Assembly: GCA_951394405.1 (NCBI GenBank)
Contig: OX596335.1
Span: 434,001-498,000, forward strand
DNA length: 64,000 nucleotides
DNA from: Coprinellus micaceus
Taxonomy: Eukaryota > Basidiomycota > Agaricomycetes > Agaricales > Psathyrellaceae
Direction: 5' to 3'
Of the stretch, positions 11,101-22,226 are shown piece by piece. The stretch's first letter is position 1. The number at the start of each line of letters is the position of its first letter. The notes beneath the pieces are model-generated. The model worked only from the letters and a program-made list of their open reading frames with translations, had not been told where the DNA came from and made no database searches. The translations under genes and the position numbers were made by a program.

Positions 11101-12289
11101 AGGCGTTCCCTCTCCAGACGCACCCTCTCCAGGCGTTCCCACTCTAGGCGTTCCCTCTCCAATCGTTCTCTCTCCAGGCGCTCCCTCTCCAGACGCACCC
11201 TCTCCATGCGCGCCCTCTCCAACCGTGCCCTCTCCAGATATTCCCACTTCAATCGCTCTCTCTCCAGTTGTTCTCTCTCCAACCTTTCTCTCTCCATGCG
11301 CTCCCGGTGCAGGATACCCCCTTCCAAAAGATACCTATTCAAACGGGGTGCCTCTGCGCGTTCCTGTTCTTCCAAAGCCATCTGCAGGCGTTCTCCTTCC
11401 ACGCGCTCATTCTCAATTCTTTCCTCCACCTTCTTGCGAAGCTCCTCAGCTTGCCGTCGCCTTTCGTCATCTCCTCGGCGTTTCCGCTCCCCAGCGACCC
11501 ATGCCAGGTGCTGAACATTGTGGGCGCTAATACCGCCTTGTCCGTTCACTATTCCCTGTCCATTCGGGCTTGCCTGAGAGTCGAAAGTCGGCACTGTGAA
11601 TACTACTCGATAGGAAGATCTAAACGTACACGGATATCATGGATGTATGCGCATAGATCCCCTTTCTTGCATTTTCCCGTCCCTTGAAAGGCGAAGCATG
11701 GCTTCGTCTTCTTCGTCTTCCCTCCAGCTGGCAGGGATATCGGGCACGCTCCTTGGATCGAAGGCCCTGGGATGAGGGTACCAGAATCTGGCTGGAACGA
11801 CGATCTTATCGCTTGTCGACCAGGCGGCCCCAACACGGGTAGGGGCATGGCATTCTCGTTCCCGAAGCGACGAATCTCAACGGTTCTATGGCACCATTCA
11901 GCCTTCCTTGTATCTAACGCTGTCCGAAAGTCGTACCTCTCCGCTGTATCGAGGGATCCGCCGAGGATGGGGACATATTGCCCTGAAATAGCTGCCAGCC
12001 CCTGTCTCGAAACAACGCCCTCAATCGCCGGCTCAGCTTCGATAATCGGCGCTTGCGAATCAGTGACTCCGTGAGGTGTTTGCAGAGGTGTTAAGGTGGT
12101 ATTGACATCCATCGCTGCTGCTGCGGAAGGTGCAACGGGTTCATCGCCCTGTGTGGCGCTATGCAAGAACTTGCACCTCTCTCCATATCGACAGCTCCCT
12201 TCGTTGTAAAACTTGCACACTCTCGCAACAGGCGGCGGAGGAGGCTGATCCCCTCCATCGTGTGCTCGAGGTCTACGTTTAGGTGGCAT
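8184..12289 (-). CDS. RBR-type E3 ubiquitin ligase with CCCH fingers, double Rcat and CaaX box (paralog C)
   Basis: Two exons (12289-11630, 11573-8184) give 1349 aa with the architecture of paralog A: two CCCH fingers, a long E/R/L-rich coiled coil, RRM- and KH-like segments, RING1, IBR, Rcat1 (NEGCNHM, catalytic Cys present), Rcat2 (GGDNHM, Cys replaced by Asp) and a terminal CAIM CaaX box. Relative to B, about 70 residues are inserted between the CCCH fingers (about 11790-12000), so an unrecognised intron there is possible. The tail has several near-copies of NRLAE(V/A)HRE before the CaaX. The RING1-IBR stretch is almost identical to A at DNA level, while the first Rcat and coil have diverged, suggesting gene conversion. 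The reading frame is open upstream of the chosen ATG, but that ATG matches A and B and lies 56 bp from a TATA box. Confidence 0.85.
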
Positions 12290-12344
12290 GGCTGTAGAAG
12301 GGGAAGAATGGAGAATGGGAGAGCCATCACGGAGAAGGTGAGAG

Positions 12345-12445
12345 TATATATACTTGTGGGCGCGCTGTGGTAAGCCTCGAGGCTTCTGGCAGGCGTAATA
12401 CGGCAGTTGCCGAAGGTCACCTGGGCAACTTCCAAATAGGCGCCC
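12345..12445 (-). promoter_or_regulatory. Promoter of RBR gene C
   Basis: TATATATA (12352-12345) lies 56 bp before the ATG. GGGCGCCTATTT (sense strand, starting at 12445) and an AGGTGACC block next to it match the arrangement upstream of A and B, although the rest has diverged. Confidence 0.55.
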
Positions 12446-12578
12446 AAGCTCGAAGGGCCTCAATCTAGCCACCCATCCACGCAGACGGCTCAAAAGGAGG
12501 GAGAGATAGAGGTTGAGGAGGAATTAATGAATAAATCTTCTCGGAAAAAATAATATGTACGATAGAAGGGTGGTTCAC

Positions 12579-13675
12579 AAAGTTACTTGTGCACCTCACT
12601 TGGCCCCTCACAAAACCAACTTTATCGTACTTTATTGACCCAAGTGAACTTGCCCTATCCACGTTAGCTTCAAGTTAGCTTCAAGTTACTTAGAAGCTAC
12701 TTACACGCTAGCTTGAAGTATGTTTTGTAAGGAAGAATGGATACATTGTGCGCGTTGTGGTCGAGGTCCGTGCACTACTGGTGACGTAGATTGATCGCCA
12801 CTGGTGCGAAATGGGCGCTTTCGACTGCCATAAAGTGTCGAGCTGCTTCTCCTTCCTGACCACCGTACGCATCTCCCCACTCTCCTCACCCTCCATACAC
12901 ATATGTGTCTTCCGAGCTCCGGTTAAACTCATTGCATGTGCATGACACTTAGCCAGCGGGATATATCCCGCATTGGCAAGTGCATCGTGCTATTTGGAGG
13001 CGCTGCGCATGGCCTTCCGCCACATTCCTCTTGGACAAGTCGATCTGGTGGTTTCTCGTTGAGTTCGCTTGTGCGTCGGCGTTCGAGAGGGCATTTCGGG
13101 TAGCTGGGAGTGCTCGACCTTGTGTCTGCCGGAAAACACCAAAGTTCCTCCTCTCCCGGACAACATAAAAGCATTGATAACAATTATCTCCTTCACTGCG
13201 AGCTTTGAGCTTTTGGTTGGTCTTACCAAGGTCTTACTGCCTCCATTGAGCCTTTCGTAGGGGGAGCCCATCACATTGCGATCAACATTGACAACAGGCT
13301 ACTGCCTAAGCGGAAAGCTTCCTCCTCTTCACTTGATGTTTCCCCCTTATCCGTACGACCAACAGGATAGATATACCCTAAAATACACATGTAAAATTGT
13401 CCGCCTCGATATATTGATAGCTGGTTGGTTTTGTGTGCTACACTTGGACGGTTTGCGGCTTGGGCTCCTGATCACCGTCCTCCCAGGGCATCGCCGGAGG
13501 TCCCGCACGCCAATCCGAGAGTATATATATACCACAAAACATTCTATATAAGAGGCACATCGAGAAGCCAAGTTAACTCGGGGGCAAGTTAGGAAAGGGC
13601 CCAAGCTAACCCCAAGTTACTTGGACTTACTTGCGGGGAGAAAGTTAGGCCAAGTTAACTACTCAAGTAACTTTT
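12579..13675. mobile_element. Probable non-autonomous DNA element with AAGTTA subterminal repeats
   Basis: The left end starts AAAGTTACTTG (12579-12589); the right end is CAAGTAACTTTT (13664-13675), its inverted form. For about 140 bp at the left and 105 bp at the right, many direct and inverted copies of (C)AAGTTA(C/G)CTT occur, including ACTTGGCC in both ends. Such subterminal arrays are typical of transposase-bound ends. The inside has no convincing ORF and I could not identify a target-site duplication. Confidence 0.45.
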
Positions 13676-14647
13676 GCGGCAGTCCGATAGAAGTACAGGG
13701 CCGGAGCCAACCCAAAATCAGCAGTCTACAGTCAAGTTCCGGACTGATTGTGTATGATGAAGGTCCACAACCTACCTTGGGCCCTCTTCGACGTGAGAAG
13801 GGTTGCCAGTGGCCGAGCGATGATACACATCAGAAGATGTGACACGGTCAAGAGACGATTTTTTCCAGTGTCCAAGAGTTAAGCGCCCGATGCACGCAAG
13901 GGGTGCGAGGTCAGTCCCCGTTGCCCTAGCCCTTAAGCTCGAGGGTGATGATAGTTTATGATAATTTACGTGCTGGGAAGGCGTATGAAATCTTAACTAG
14001 ACCGATACCCCGGGATGACTCGGAGGCATCCTAAAGACGACGAAATGGTCCTCACGCATGTGCGGCCGAGTCGTCCTTCGTAGAGCCCACAATTGCACTT
14101 CTCTGTCAAAAGAAATACAGCGTGACTCTGCGTCCAGGAAGTATGTAATTCCTGGCGAGTCTTTCCTAGGAACCAGTGGAGATACCTTGCTCTGTTCCAT
14201 CAATTTCTGGCTTTGCGACTTCTCGCTCTCAGAATTGGGCAGATTAACGCTACCACCCTCCTCATACGATCGTAGGGAGTATTGCATAGACCTTTCCAGG
14301 ACATTTAGCTAGTCGAAAAAGATAGGTCTTTCTCCCCAAAACTCGTGGGGGTATTCCCGTTACGCTCGGACTTCACCTTTAAACCAACGGAACTCTTCCA
14401 GAATCTGGTCTGAATATCTTTCCAGGGTAGCTCAGTGTTCAATGAGAATTATTCCTTGCATTGATATTGCAACGAGACCTACTTCCCCTCCAGGACCCCG
14501 CCAAGTGTCTCTGGGCGCTTACGGCTGGGTGAGCAAACAGAGGCAAACGCGGTGGCTATCACACTTGGCGTCTGATCCACATGTGACCGTTTCTGGGTTG
14601 TCCTTTCCCTCCACCTCGTCGTCGTCAGCAACAACGAGCTCAAACCA
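13676..14647. other. Intergenic, upstream of MAM3 homolog
   Basis: No gene seen. TAAGCGCCC occurs at 13880-13888 and GGGCGCTTA at 14513-14521, the latter 127 bp before the MAM3 start and in its sense orientation. Confidence 0.4.
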
Positions 14648-16826
14648 ATGAGGTCCAGACTAGCCTCTGTTCTCTACCTCTCAATACGCGCCTCAATAGC
14701 GCTCGCGACACCCTTCTTCAAGATACAACAACAAAAGCGCAATGTGCTCTCAAACTGGAACACAATGTCGATGATTCCGCCACCTGAAGGCGAAGAGCCT
14801 GCGCCGCCGGGTAGTTCAGAGTTCTACGAGAAGCTGGCGATCAGTGCGGTGCTGGTGGTGGTTGGAGGTGTCTTTGCTGGGTGCGTGGCGCGTCGGTTTC
14901 AGCAGAGGAGGAGCGGGCGCTAACGGGACTGCAGACTGACGCTGGGCTTGATGGGTCTGGACGAGCTGCATTTGAGGGTGCTCGCAGCTTCGTCGGACGA
15001 TCCTGTTGAGAAGAGAAACGCTGTGAAAGGTAAGTTACACCTGTGGATGTTTGACGCGGTTCTGACATAGTTACAGTTCTCCGTTTGTTGGAGAAGGGAA
15101 GGCATTGGGTGCTAGTGGTGGGTGCTGCTCTATTCATTGTATGTTACGTGGGCTCACCTCTCTGCACCACAGGTCTTGCTGTTGGGCAACGTTGTACGCA
15201 CATTTCGTCATCATGTGCTGCGGGTGACATAGTAACGCGCCTTTGTTAGATCGTGAACGAGAGTTTGCCCATTTTCCTTGACAAAGCCGTACGTGGCTTG
15301 AGACGCATCCGAGTAGCCTTCCTAACTCCATTACCTAGCTTGGAGGTGGGCTGGCCGCTGTCGTAATCGCAACTACGGCTATTGGTGAGTGCTGATGAAC
15401 TTGCGTCGCGAACCGCCAATTCATTTCATCCTAGTTATCTTTGGGTGCGTTTCCTTACGATAACAAAGTTCTTGTCGCTAATGAACGCACCTTCCTACCT
15501 TCAGAGAGTAAGCTCTTTTCCTCACTCCCCACCTCACCCCACTCACCCACCACCAGAATCATCCCCCAGGCCCTCAGCGTGCGCTACGGCCTCGCCATCG
15601 GCGCGGCCTGCGCGCCCCTCGTCCTTGGCATGATGTACTTCTTCTCACCCATCGCCTACCCCATCGCCAAGCTCCTCGACTGGCTGCTCGGCAAGAACGA
15701 GACCAACACCTACAAGAAGGCCGAGCTCAAGTCGTTCCTGCAGTTCCATCGCACTGGGGAAGAGCCGCTGCGGGACGACGAGATTACGATTCTCAATGGA
15801 GTGTTGGAGTTGAATACGAAGGATGTGCAGGAGATTATGACACCGTTGAAGGATACGGTAATTTTGAGTGCGGATACGGTGTTGGATCATAAGGCGGTGG
15901 ATAAGATGTGGGTGTCTCGTTGCATTCTTTCTCGGCATACCCACCTAACGTTGCGGTAACTTGCAGCTTACTGAGTGGATACTCACGTTTCCCTGTCCAC
16001 GAAGCTGGCAATCCTTCAGCCTTCATCGGAACCCTCCTGATCAAGAAGGTATACAGCATCCACAATTCCCCCTTCCCCACTTGCTCAGCCCTTACTTTCG
16101 CAGCTCTTGACCTACGACCCAAGCAAAGCCCTCCCCGTATCTTCTTTCCCGCTTACCATCCTCCCCGAAGCCCTGCCCACGATCAACTGCTTCCAAGCTC
16201 TGGATTACTTGTCAGTGCCCTCACTCCCACCTTGCAGAGACATCGCTGACCCGGTTCGTTGCAGCCAAACCGGCCGAGCCCACCTTCTCCTCATTAGCAC
16301 AACACCTGGAAAGTCCGGTGGAGCGCTTGGTGTAATCACTTTGGAGGATATCATTGAGGTGCGCTTCCTCCCTAATCTCACTTGATATCTTCGTTGAAGA
16401 CCACCTGCAGGAAATCATCTCAGAAGAGATCGTCGACGAGACAGATCGGTACGAGGATAACAGGAGCAAACGCCGCGCCAAGCGTGCCACGACCGCAACT
16501 ATCATGCGAGGGTAAGCCTTCCCTTCTCTCCTCCCTCCCTCCTTCCTCACCACTTACCTTCCCCCTTCCCTCTTCTTCGCAGCATCGTCGAACGCGAGCG
16601 CCGCCGGGGCGACTCCGTCGACCGCACAGGCCCCGCCTCCGAACGCACACCCCTCCTCGCGGGGGGCAGCCGCCCGACCTCCCGCGCTGGGTCCCTCGTC
16701 GTGGAAGGCGCGGTGATTGTGGAGACGCCCAAGACGGATTTGAGGAGCCCGGAGTATGGGAGTATTTCGGAGCAGGACTCGAATGGGAATGGGGTGAGGT
16801 TGAGTGAGAGTCCGACGCAGAGTTAA
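14648..16826 (+). CDS. MAM3: CNNM/MAM3-type membrane protein (DUF21 plus CBS)
   Basis: Fourteen exons (14648-14880, 14935-15029, 15077-15117, 15173-15193, 15250-15288, 15339-15384, 15435-15444, 15505-15507, 15557-15907, 15967-16048, 16104-16210, 16265-16358, 16411-16511, 16583-16826) give 488 aa. The order is an N-terminal segment and TM helix, the DUF21/CNNM core (AGLTLGLMGLD, NESLPIFLDKA, FGEIIPQALSVRYG), further TM helices, then a CBS pair (DVQEIMTPLKD, SGYSRFPV, FQTGRAHLLLI, GVITLEDIIEEII) and a Ser/Arg-rich tail. In yeast Mam3 sits in the vacuolar membrane and affects metal and Mg2+ handling; the same role is inferred here. The Gly-Glu of FGEIIPQ needs a 3-nt exon (see findings). The first exon's extent is the least certain part. 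Confidence 0.9.
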
Positions 16827-17359
16827 CTCCTCTGGGATGGGTGGGTGGAAGGGAGGGAGTGGAGGGAGGTGTGTGTGTAAGTGAAGTGGGCTAGAGAGAA
16901 GTGAAGAGGGGAGGAGGGGGTGCTTGTGGGAGAGCGGGTTGCTTGAAGATGGTTTCTTGCTTCTTGGAAAGAACAGTGTGGATATATTTATGCATACTCA
17001 AGTACTCTTCATCCTCGTCTGTAGACATGTCATGCAATGTTGTTTGTGCTCATATCTCCGAATCACGGTACATCGACATAGTCGTCCTGAACGTACACGC
17101 CGAACAGTACCTAAGAAGCATGCTGTAGGTGTCAACGGTGCCAACTCCCCTCGACGCCCTTCACACTACGAAATGGTAAACACAGGGACGTCCTCATGTG
17201 CCCTCACTTGGGCCTAGAACAAACTACGTCGGAGGGTCCTCCAGTACGATTTGTTGACTCAAAAATATACGAAGAGAAACCCCCCAAGGACTCGTGACTC
17301 TACAGGGGTTATTGCACTCCGTCCGAGTGGTCCAACACGCAATGGTACTATTGCACTTG
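16827..17359. other. Convergent 3' spacer
   Basis: Between the ends of MAM3 and the LENG1-like gene. The start is G-rich 3' UTR-like sequence. No gene seen. Confidence 0.4.
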
Positions 17360-18509
17360 TCATCGTCCTCTCGACCTTCTATCTTCTCTCGTTCTGTCAA
17401 AGCCCCGTTCTCCATTTCGCTCATAGTCCCTTTCTCTCCCCCGGCCATAGCCTCGATCCCCATCCCAAGACCTCTCATTACCCTTCGAAGCATACCCCCC
17501 ATCCCACCTTCTATCTCTGTCTCGATCCCGATGTGCACTTTCCACCGCGTCTCTGTTGAACACATCCGAGTACCCTGCGTCCCTATCCCGTTCGCCCCCA
17601 TACACTGTGGATGGGGTCTCCCCACCCCTAGCAGCGGCAGCTTTCTCCCGCCTCTTCTTCTCAATGAGGGCCATAGCTCGAGTCCGTTCGGAGGATTCCC
17701 GCGAGAGTCTGGCTTGGGTGGGATTCTTGGGTGCAGGAGCGGACGTACTTCCAGTATGGGGGAGCTGTTGTGAGTAGGATGAGCGGGAAGAAGAGGGATA
17801 TGATGAAGAAGAGGCTGGACGAGAGGCAAGTTGTTTCGTTATTGAGGTGAGAGGGTCGTGATTCGATTTCCGGCGTTCATCCCGTTTCCTGTGGTCGTTG
17901 AGTTAGGGACCCGAACGTCAGAGTGAAAGAGCGAAGGAAAATACCTCTTATCTTCAGGAAGTTCCTCCATGGTCCCCGCTTCCCGCTTACCCTTATCAGA
18001 GTACCAAGGTTTGAGATCCTTCTCGCTCGGTGCAAGCGGGACGCCCTTCTCCGTCTCAGCGGCAGCCACCGCCGCCTTCGCCTTCACCGTCGACTTGATA
18101 GCAGCAACCATAGAACTCTGCTCCAAGTCCTCAAAGAAGTTGATATGCCCATTCGTCGTGGGCAGCTGAGCGACGGCCTCAGTCATCGTCTTGCTCGTCC
18201 CCGTCATAAGCTGCCTATCCAGCTCCCTTTCGTCTTCCCTCATCTGCTTGTTCTTCTCCTTCTTCTGGGAGGAAGCCGAGACGTTTGCTTTGGCTCGGAG
18301 GAGACCTATACGAGCTTCTGCATCCTATCGATACGAGATTGAGGTTGGGTTGGATTAGAACGTGGATATAAACATACTGCAAGCAGCATTCTCCCCTCCT
18401 CGGCCTGTTCCTTAAGTTTGGCCTCTTCCTCATCGCGTCGAACACGCTCGACATTATCTCTCCTGTAAGGGTGGTAGGATTTGTGGTGCGCGATGTTAAG
18501 TTTCCCCAT
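17360..18509 (-). CDS. LENG1: LENG1-like CIR_N domain protein
   Basis: Three exons (18509-18378, 18324-17945, 17888-17360) give 346 aa. The N-terminus (MGKLNIAHHKSYHPYRRDN then VERVRRDEEEAK...EEGRMLLA) and the following EARIGLLRAK segment are the CIR_N signature of LENG1 and related spliceosome-associated proteins. A middle motif, INFFEDLEQ, and KPWYSDKGKREAG are also LENG1-like. The C-terminus is low-complexity, rich in RD/RE/G (HRDRDRDRR), as in many splicing-linked nuclear proteins. A nuclear role in mRNA processing is inferred from the family. The start is the first Met of the conserved domain; the frame is open a little further upstream but without similarity. Confidence 0.85.
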
Positions 18510-19350
18510 ACTCCAGATGTCGTTGCCGTGGGGCGAGCTACGGTAGTGGTGGTTGCGGAGAAAGGGGAAGTTGATGCCATCATTGCGTGCAATTTCGGGC
18601 AAAATACTGATGGGCGCTTATTCGTGGGCCACCGCATGCCACGAGCAAGAAGAGGTAGTCCCAGCGCCGCCGAAACCGCCAGAGACGGTCGGGTACACTA
18701 TAAATGGCCGTGCTTATTTTACGGGAAATTCTGCCTCAATAGGAACTGTTTCATGTCCTTGTTCCCTTCACGCGGAGAAGCCACAGCGTGTCACCCTTGG
18801 CTGCAAGCTTCCAATGGAACTGACCTGTTCGTCTGACAGGGTAGGGTGCGGGGCATCCGATACGACCTTCGTAAGGGAAATTGAAACAGGAACACTGGGG
18901 TTGAGTGGCAGTGTCCAGCGGAGAGTGAATGGGACGCTGCCGTGGAACAGCCCACCAGGCGCCCCCGGGTACAATGAACAGAAACTAGTAGCGTATTCAC
19001 TTACACCGGTTCGCGTAGGTCCTTCGGCGCTGGGTCATCGGGCTTGAGGGATAGAGGGTCTATTAGCAGGTCGCATCGCTATTAATAAAACCCGTGCGTC
19101 GCTGAGATGAAAGCGCAACGCCCAGGAAAGATTGCCGTGCTATTTGTGATTCTTGGGGGTCAGCTGTCAGTAGTCGAGAATAGCATGAAGACAAGGCGGT
19201 GCTCTTCCATGCCACGACGCCAGGGGGATTCTTCACAATACAAGTTGCTTCAGGTTAAAAGATGGATGTCTTGGTGTTCTACACCATAGACAGCTCCACC
19301 CAATCGCATTGCTATGCCTACTCGGCGAACACGGCAGCACGAAGAACGAA
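18510..19350. other. Intergenic, upstream of LENG1-like gene
   Basis: GGGCGCTTA at 18612-18620 lies about 100 bp upstream of the LENG1-like start, in antisense orientation to it. A 164-codon plus-strand frame (18553-19047) exists but has no recognisable motif. No supported gene. Confidence 0.35.
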
Positions 19351-20421
19351 TTAGATATTGACGCCCCTAAAGGTCCTGATCTGGGCGCGAATCCTGGTAC
19401 CCTGGCCCTCGGTGAACCCAGTCATGCAACCGTCGTCGACGTAGTCCATGAAGTTGGCTAAAAGATCATGAACACATTAATACCTGGAGGCATGATACAG
19501 AGAGGAACAACGCACTCGTAGGGTCTGTCAACCCACCGGGGCAGGTAGACCTCTTGCTGGGGCACCCGTACGCAGCCTCTTTCTCCGGAGGGGTATCGTC
19601 AACGTAGTCTCCAGATCCTTGGCATCCTCCCTCGAAGGTATGGTAGAGACCCAACCAGTGACCGGCTTCATGAGTGAGAGTGCGCCCCTTGTTGTACGGG
19701 GCATCCCCATTGTCGGGCATAGTCGAGTGAAGGAGGACGACACCGTCCATGTGAGGCGCGCTTTCGTAGTCGCTGGGGAAGGTGGCGTAGCCGAGAAGAC
19801 CCTTGCCCTCGCCCTCCATGAAGCCAACCGACCAGATGTTGAGCGTGGATGCGTTGCCGTTCCGGAAGACTTCCTTCATCTCCGACTCCTCCTTCCTAAT
19901 AATCATTTCACTTGTCAGTCACAATATCACTCGATAAGACCAGCTGAATACGTACGACTCGGGTCCGACCTTCAAGAACCACTCTTCACTCTCCACCCTC
20001 GTCACATTAGCCAGGTTAAAGGTCAGCCCAGTCTTCGAGCCCCCGTAGTCCTCGTTCAAGACGTCGATCTGCTTCTGGATCACCTCGTCGGAAACGTACC
20101 CTCCCTCGCGCGTCTGATTCGCAAAGACGACATGGAAGTGGACGTCGAGGGTGGCATTAGCGCCCTCCTTGGCAGGCGGCACGCGAGAGGTTTGGAAGCG
20201 TCGTTCAGAAGAGGTTCGGCGCTCGGTTGTGATATGAGTGCCACAGCCTCTGTACACAAAACACATAGTGAGAACGAGTTGGCTGCGGAGGACTGCAATG
20301 CGACGTACCTGTGACGAGGAATGTCCCTTCGGTAGGCAGGAGCTCCAGCGACGTTCAGAACTGCAGTTCCGCAGAACAGAGCGAGTGCCATAAAGACCTT
20401 AGCGATTGTTGACTTTGCCAT
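19351..20421 (-). CDS. Secreted M43 (pappalysin-like) zinc metalloprotease
   Basis: Four exons (20421-20309, 20249-19956, 19895-19516, 19457-19351) give 297 aa. An N-terminal signal peptide (KVFMALALFCGTAVLNVAGA) is followed by a short propeptide. The zinc motif HEAGHWLGLYHTF fits HExxHxxGxxH of metzincins, and NFMDYVDDGCM supplies the Met-turn; this combination and the order of Cys residues match fungal M43B proteases. It is predicted to be an extracellular endopeptidase. Putative N-glycosylation sites occur (NATLD, NQTRE). The start ATG at 20421 is used; there is no in-frame ATG just before it. TATAAGAAG is about 190 bp upstream. Confidence 0.9.
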
Positions 20422-21000
20422 AATATCCAATCTGTTTCGTGATGTTCAAAGTTGTCCAGCAGGGGTTGATTCGACAAATAGTCCAGCTATTCGTCTTCGT
20501 GGTCGTAGGAAGGACCGTTTACAAGAAATGGGTTGAGTGCGGGGAGACCTGCTCAGGCTCTTGAGTTCCAGACTCGGTGATGGTAGGAAAGAGAAATGGG
20601 AATGTCTCCATCTTCTTATAACATCACCGTCCTGATGCTTATCCCACGCTAAGATGCACGAGGTGCACTGGATGTGGGGCACCTGACACACCGCCAATAT
20701 TAAATTGGCGCTCAAAGTGTCGGCACTGCCGATCGTGACTGGGAGCATAAATGGGTTCAACATAACGCCGAATCCCGGTCGCGACCAAAAGTGAGACGGG
20801 GACGTGAGGCTTTCAAGTCTGAAGGCCAATTTCCTGCGAGCCTTCATCTCAACATAGTGTGGTTGTATCGTCGTTTGAATGCTGAATGGACGGTGCGACG
20901 AGTTGCCCTAATGCATAAGCATAAATCCTACGAAGTACAAGGGAGACTATCGACATATCAGCTATGGGAAGCCGGAGAGCCCAGGAAAGACCGAAAGTAC
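20422..21000. other. Divergent/3' spacer
   Basis: Contains the promoter of the M43 protease (TATAAG near 20615-20620, minus strand) and the 3' flank of eL8. No other gene seen. Confidence 0.4.
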
Positions 21001-22226
21001 TTAGAGCTTGCCGAGAGCAGGGTTGGTGGTAGACTGGCCAGCGGCCTTGGCACGCTTCTTCATCATTTGAGTGGACTTGTTGCCACGGAGTCCTCCACCC
21101 CACTGGCGACGAGCCTCCTCGTACTTGTCGGAGCTGGGAGAGGAAGGGTGAGCATCAAGAGAACCCACGAAGTAAATGATGGCACTCACAAGTTGGCCTT
21201 GGCAGCAGAGATGAGGGTAGCAAGATCGCGCTGGTCCTCGGAGTGAACCTCCTGGATGGCAACGACAGCGGCGCTCTTCTTGTGGACCACGGTACCGAGA
21301 CGAGCCTTGCCCTTCACGATCACGTAGGGGACACCCATCTTGCGGCAGAGAGCAGGGAGGTAGACAACGAGCTCAATGGGGTCAACATCGTGGGCGATGA
21401 CGACGAGCGACGCCTTCTTGGCCTCGACGAGGGCAACGATGTGGTTCAAGCCGTACTTGGCGAACAGGGGCTTCTTGTCCGACTTGACCTCCTTGTTGTC
21501 GGCAGCAGCAGCAGCGGCAGCGTCGATACGGGCCTTCTTCTCCTGCTTGGACTCGGGGCGGTACTTGTTGAGGAGCTTGAAGAGCTGGGTCGCGGTGTTC
21601 TTGTCGAGAGTGTGCGAGAACTGGGCGATGGCAGGGGGCACCTTGAGGCGCTGGTTGAGGATGACCTTTTGGCGCTGGAGGCGGACGTATTCGGGCCACT
21701 TGACGAAGCGGGTCAAGTCACGGACGGGCTGGATGTCCTGGCCTGCAATTTCGAGTCAAGAGTTAGTGCTTCGGTGCCGTCGCACTCTCCCGACTGGACG
21801 CACCGATGCCAAAGTTTTTGGGGGTAGACTCGAAGAGAGGGTTTTTCTTGGGCTTGGTAGACTTGCTGGCACCGAAAGGCGCAGCAGCGGGCTTCTTGGT
21901 TCCGGACTTCTTGGGGGCCTGGTCATTGAGACGAAATCAGCAACTCGCTCTCTCGAGGTCAACGTTGAGTTTCGGAGCTCTAACGTCGTGCATGGGATGC
22001 AACGACCCAGGCGGTGTGCACGCTTCATCGCTCGTCGAGGGTTCGACTGAGCTCTGCATGACTTTGGATTCTATTTGCATAGATTCCTATTGAAATCGTC
22101 AATCCCTTCCTCATCGTCATCTACGATAAGAAGACGTACCATCCATCTCAAAATTCATCGATTTGCGAGATGTACCGCACACCGCTGGTGTAGAGCTCGT
22201 CCACTCGTCCGAAATGCACTCACCAT
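21001..22226 (-). CDS. RPL8: 60S ribosomal protein eL8 (RPL8/RPL7A)
   Basis: Four coding exons (22226-22224, 21918-21804, 21742-21190, 21133-21001) give 267 aa. The sequence is clearly eL8: [100 protein letters not shown] and a basic C-terminus. It is a structural protein of the large ribosomal subunit that binds 25S rRNA. The first coding exon holds only the ATG, followed by a 305-nt intron (22223-21919), far longer than the usual 50-60 nt. Such an intron is typical of ribosomal-protein genes, where it may carry regulatory elements or a snoRNA. Confidence 0.95.

Noticed and set aside
10423..11514. 363-codon plus-strand frame over gene C
   Set aside because: Antisense of the E/R-rich coiled coil; composition (RSLSRRSLS) follows from the repeat, not from a protein family.
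18553..19047. Possible 164-aa gene upstream of the LENG1-like gene
   Set aside because: No motif, no intron support and overlap with the LENG1-like promoter.
21919..22223. Box C/D snoRNA in the eL8 intron
   Set aside because: A C-like box (GATGA) and a D-like box (CTGA) can be found, but none fits the full consensus with a terminal stem. Not called.
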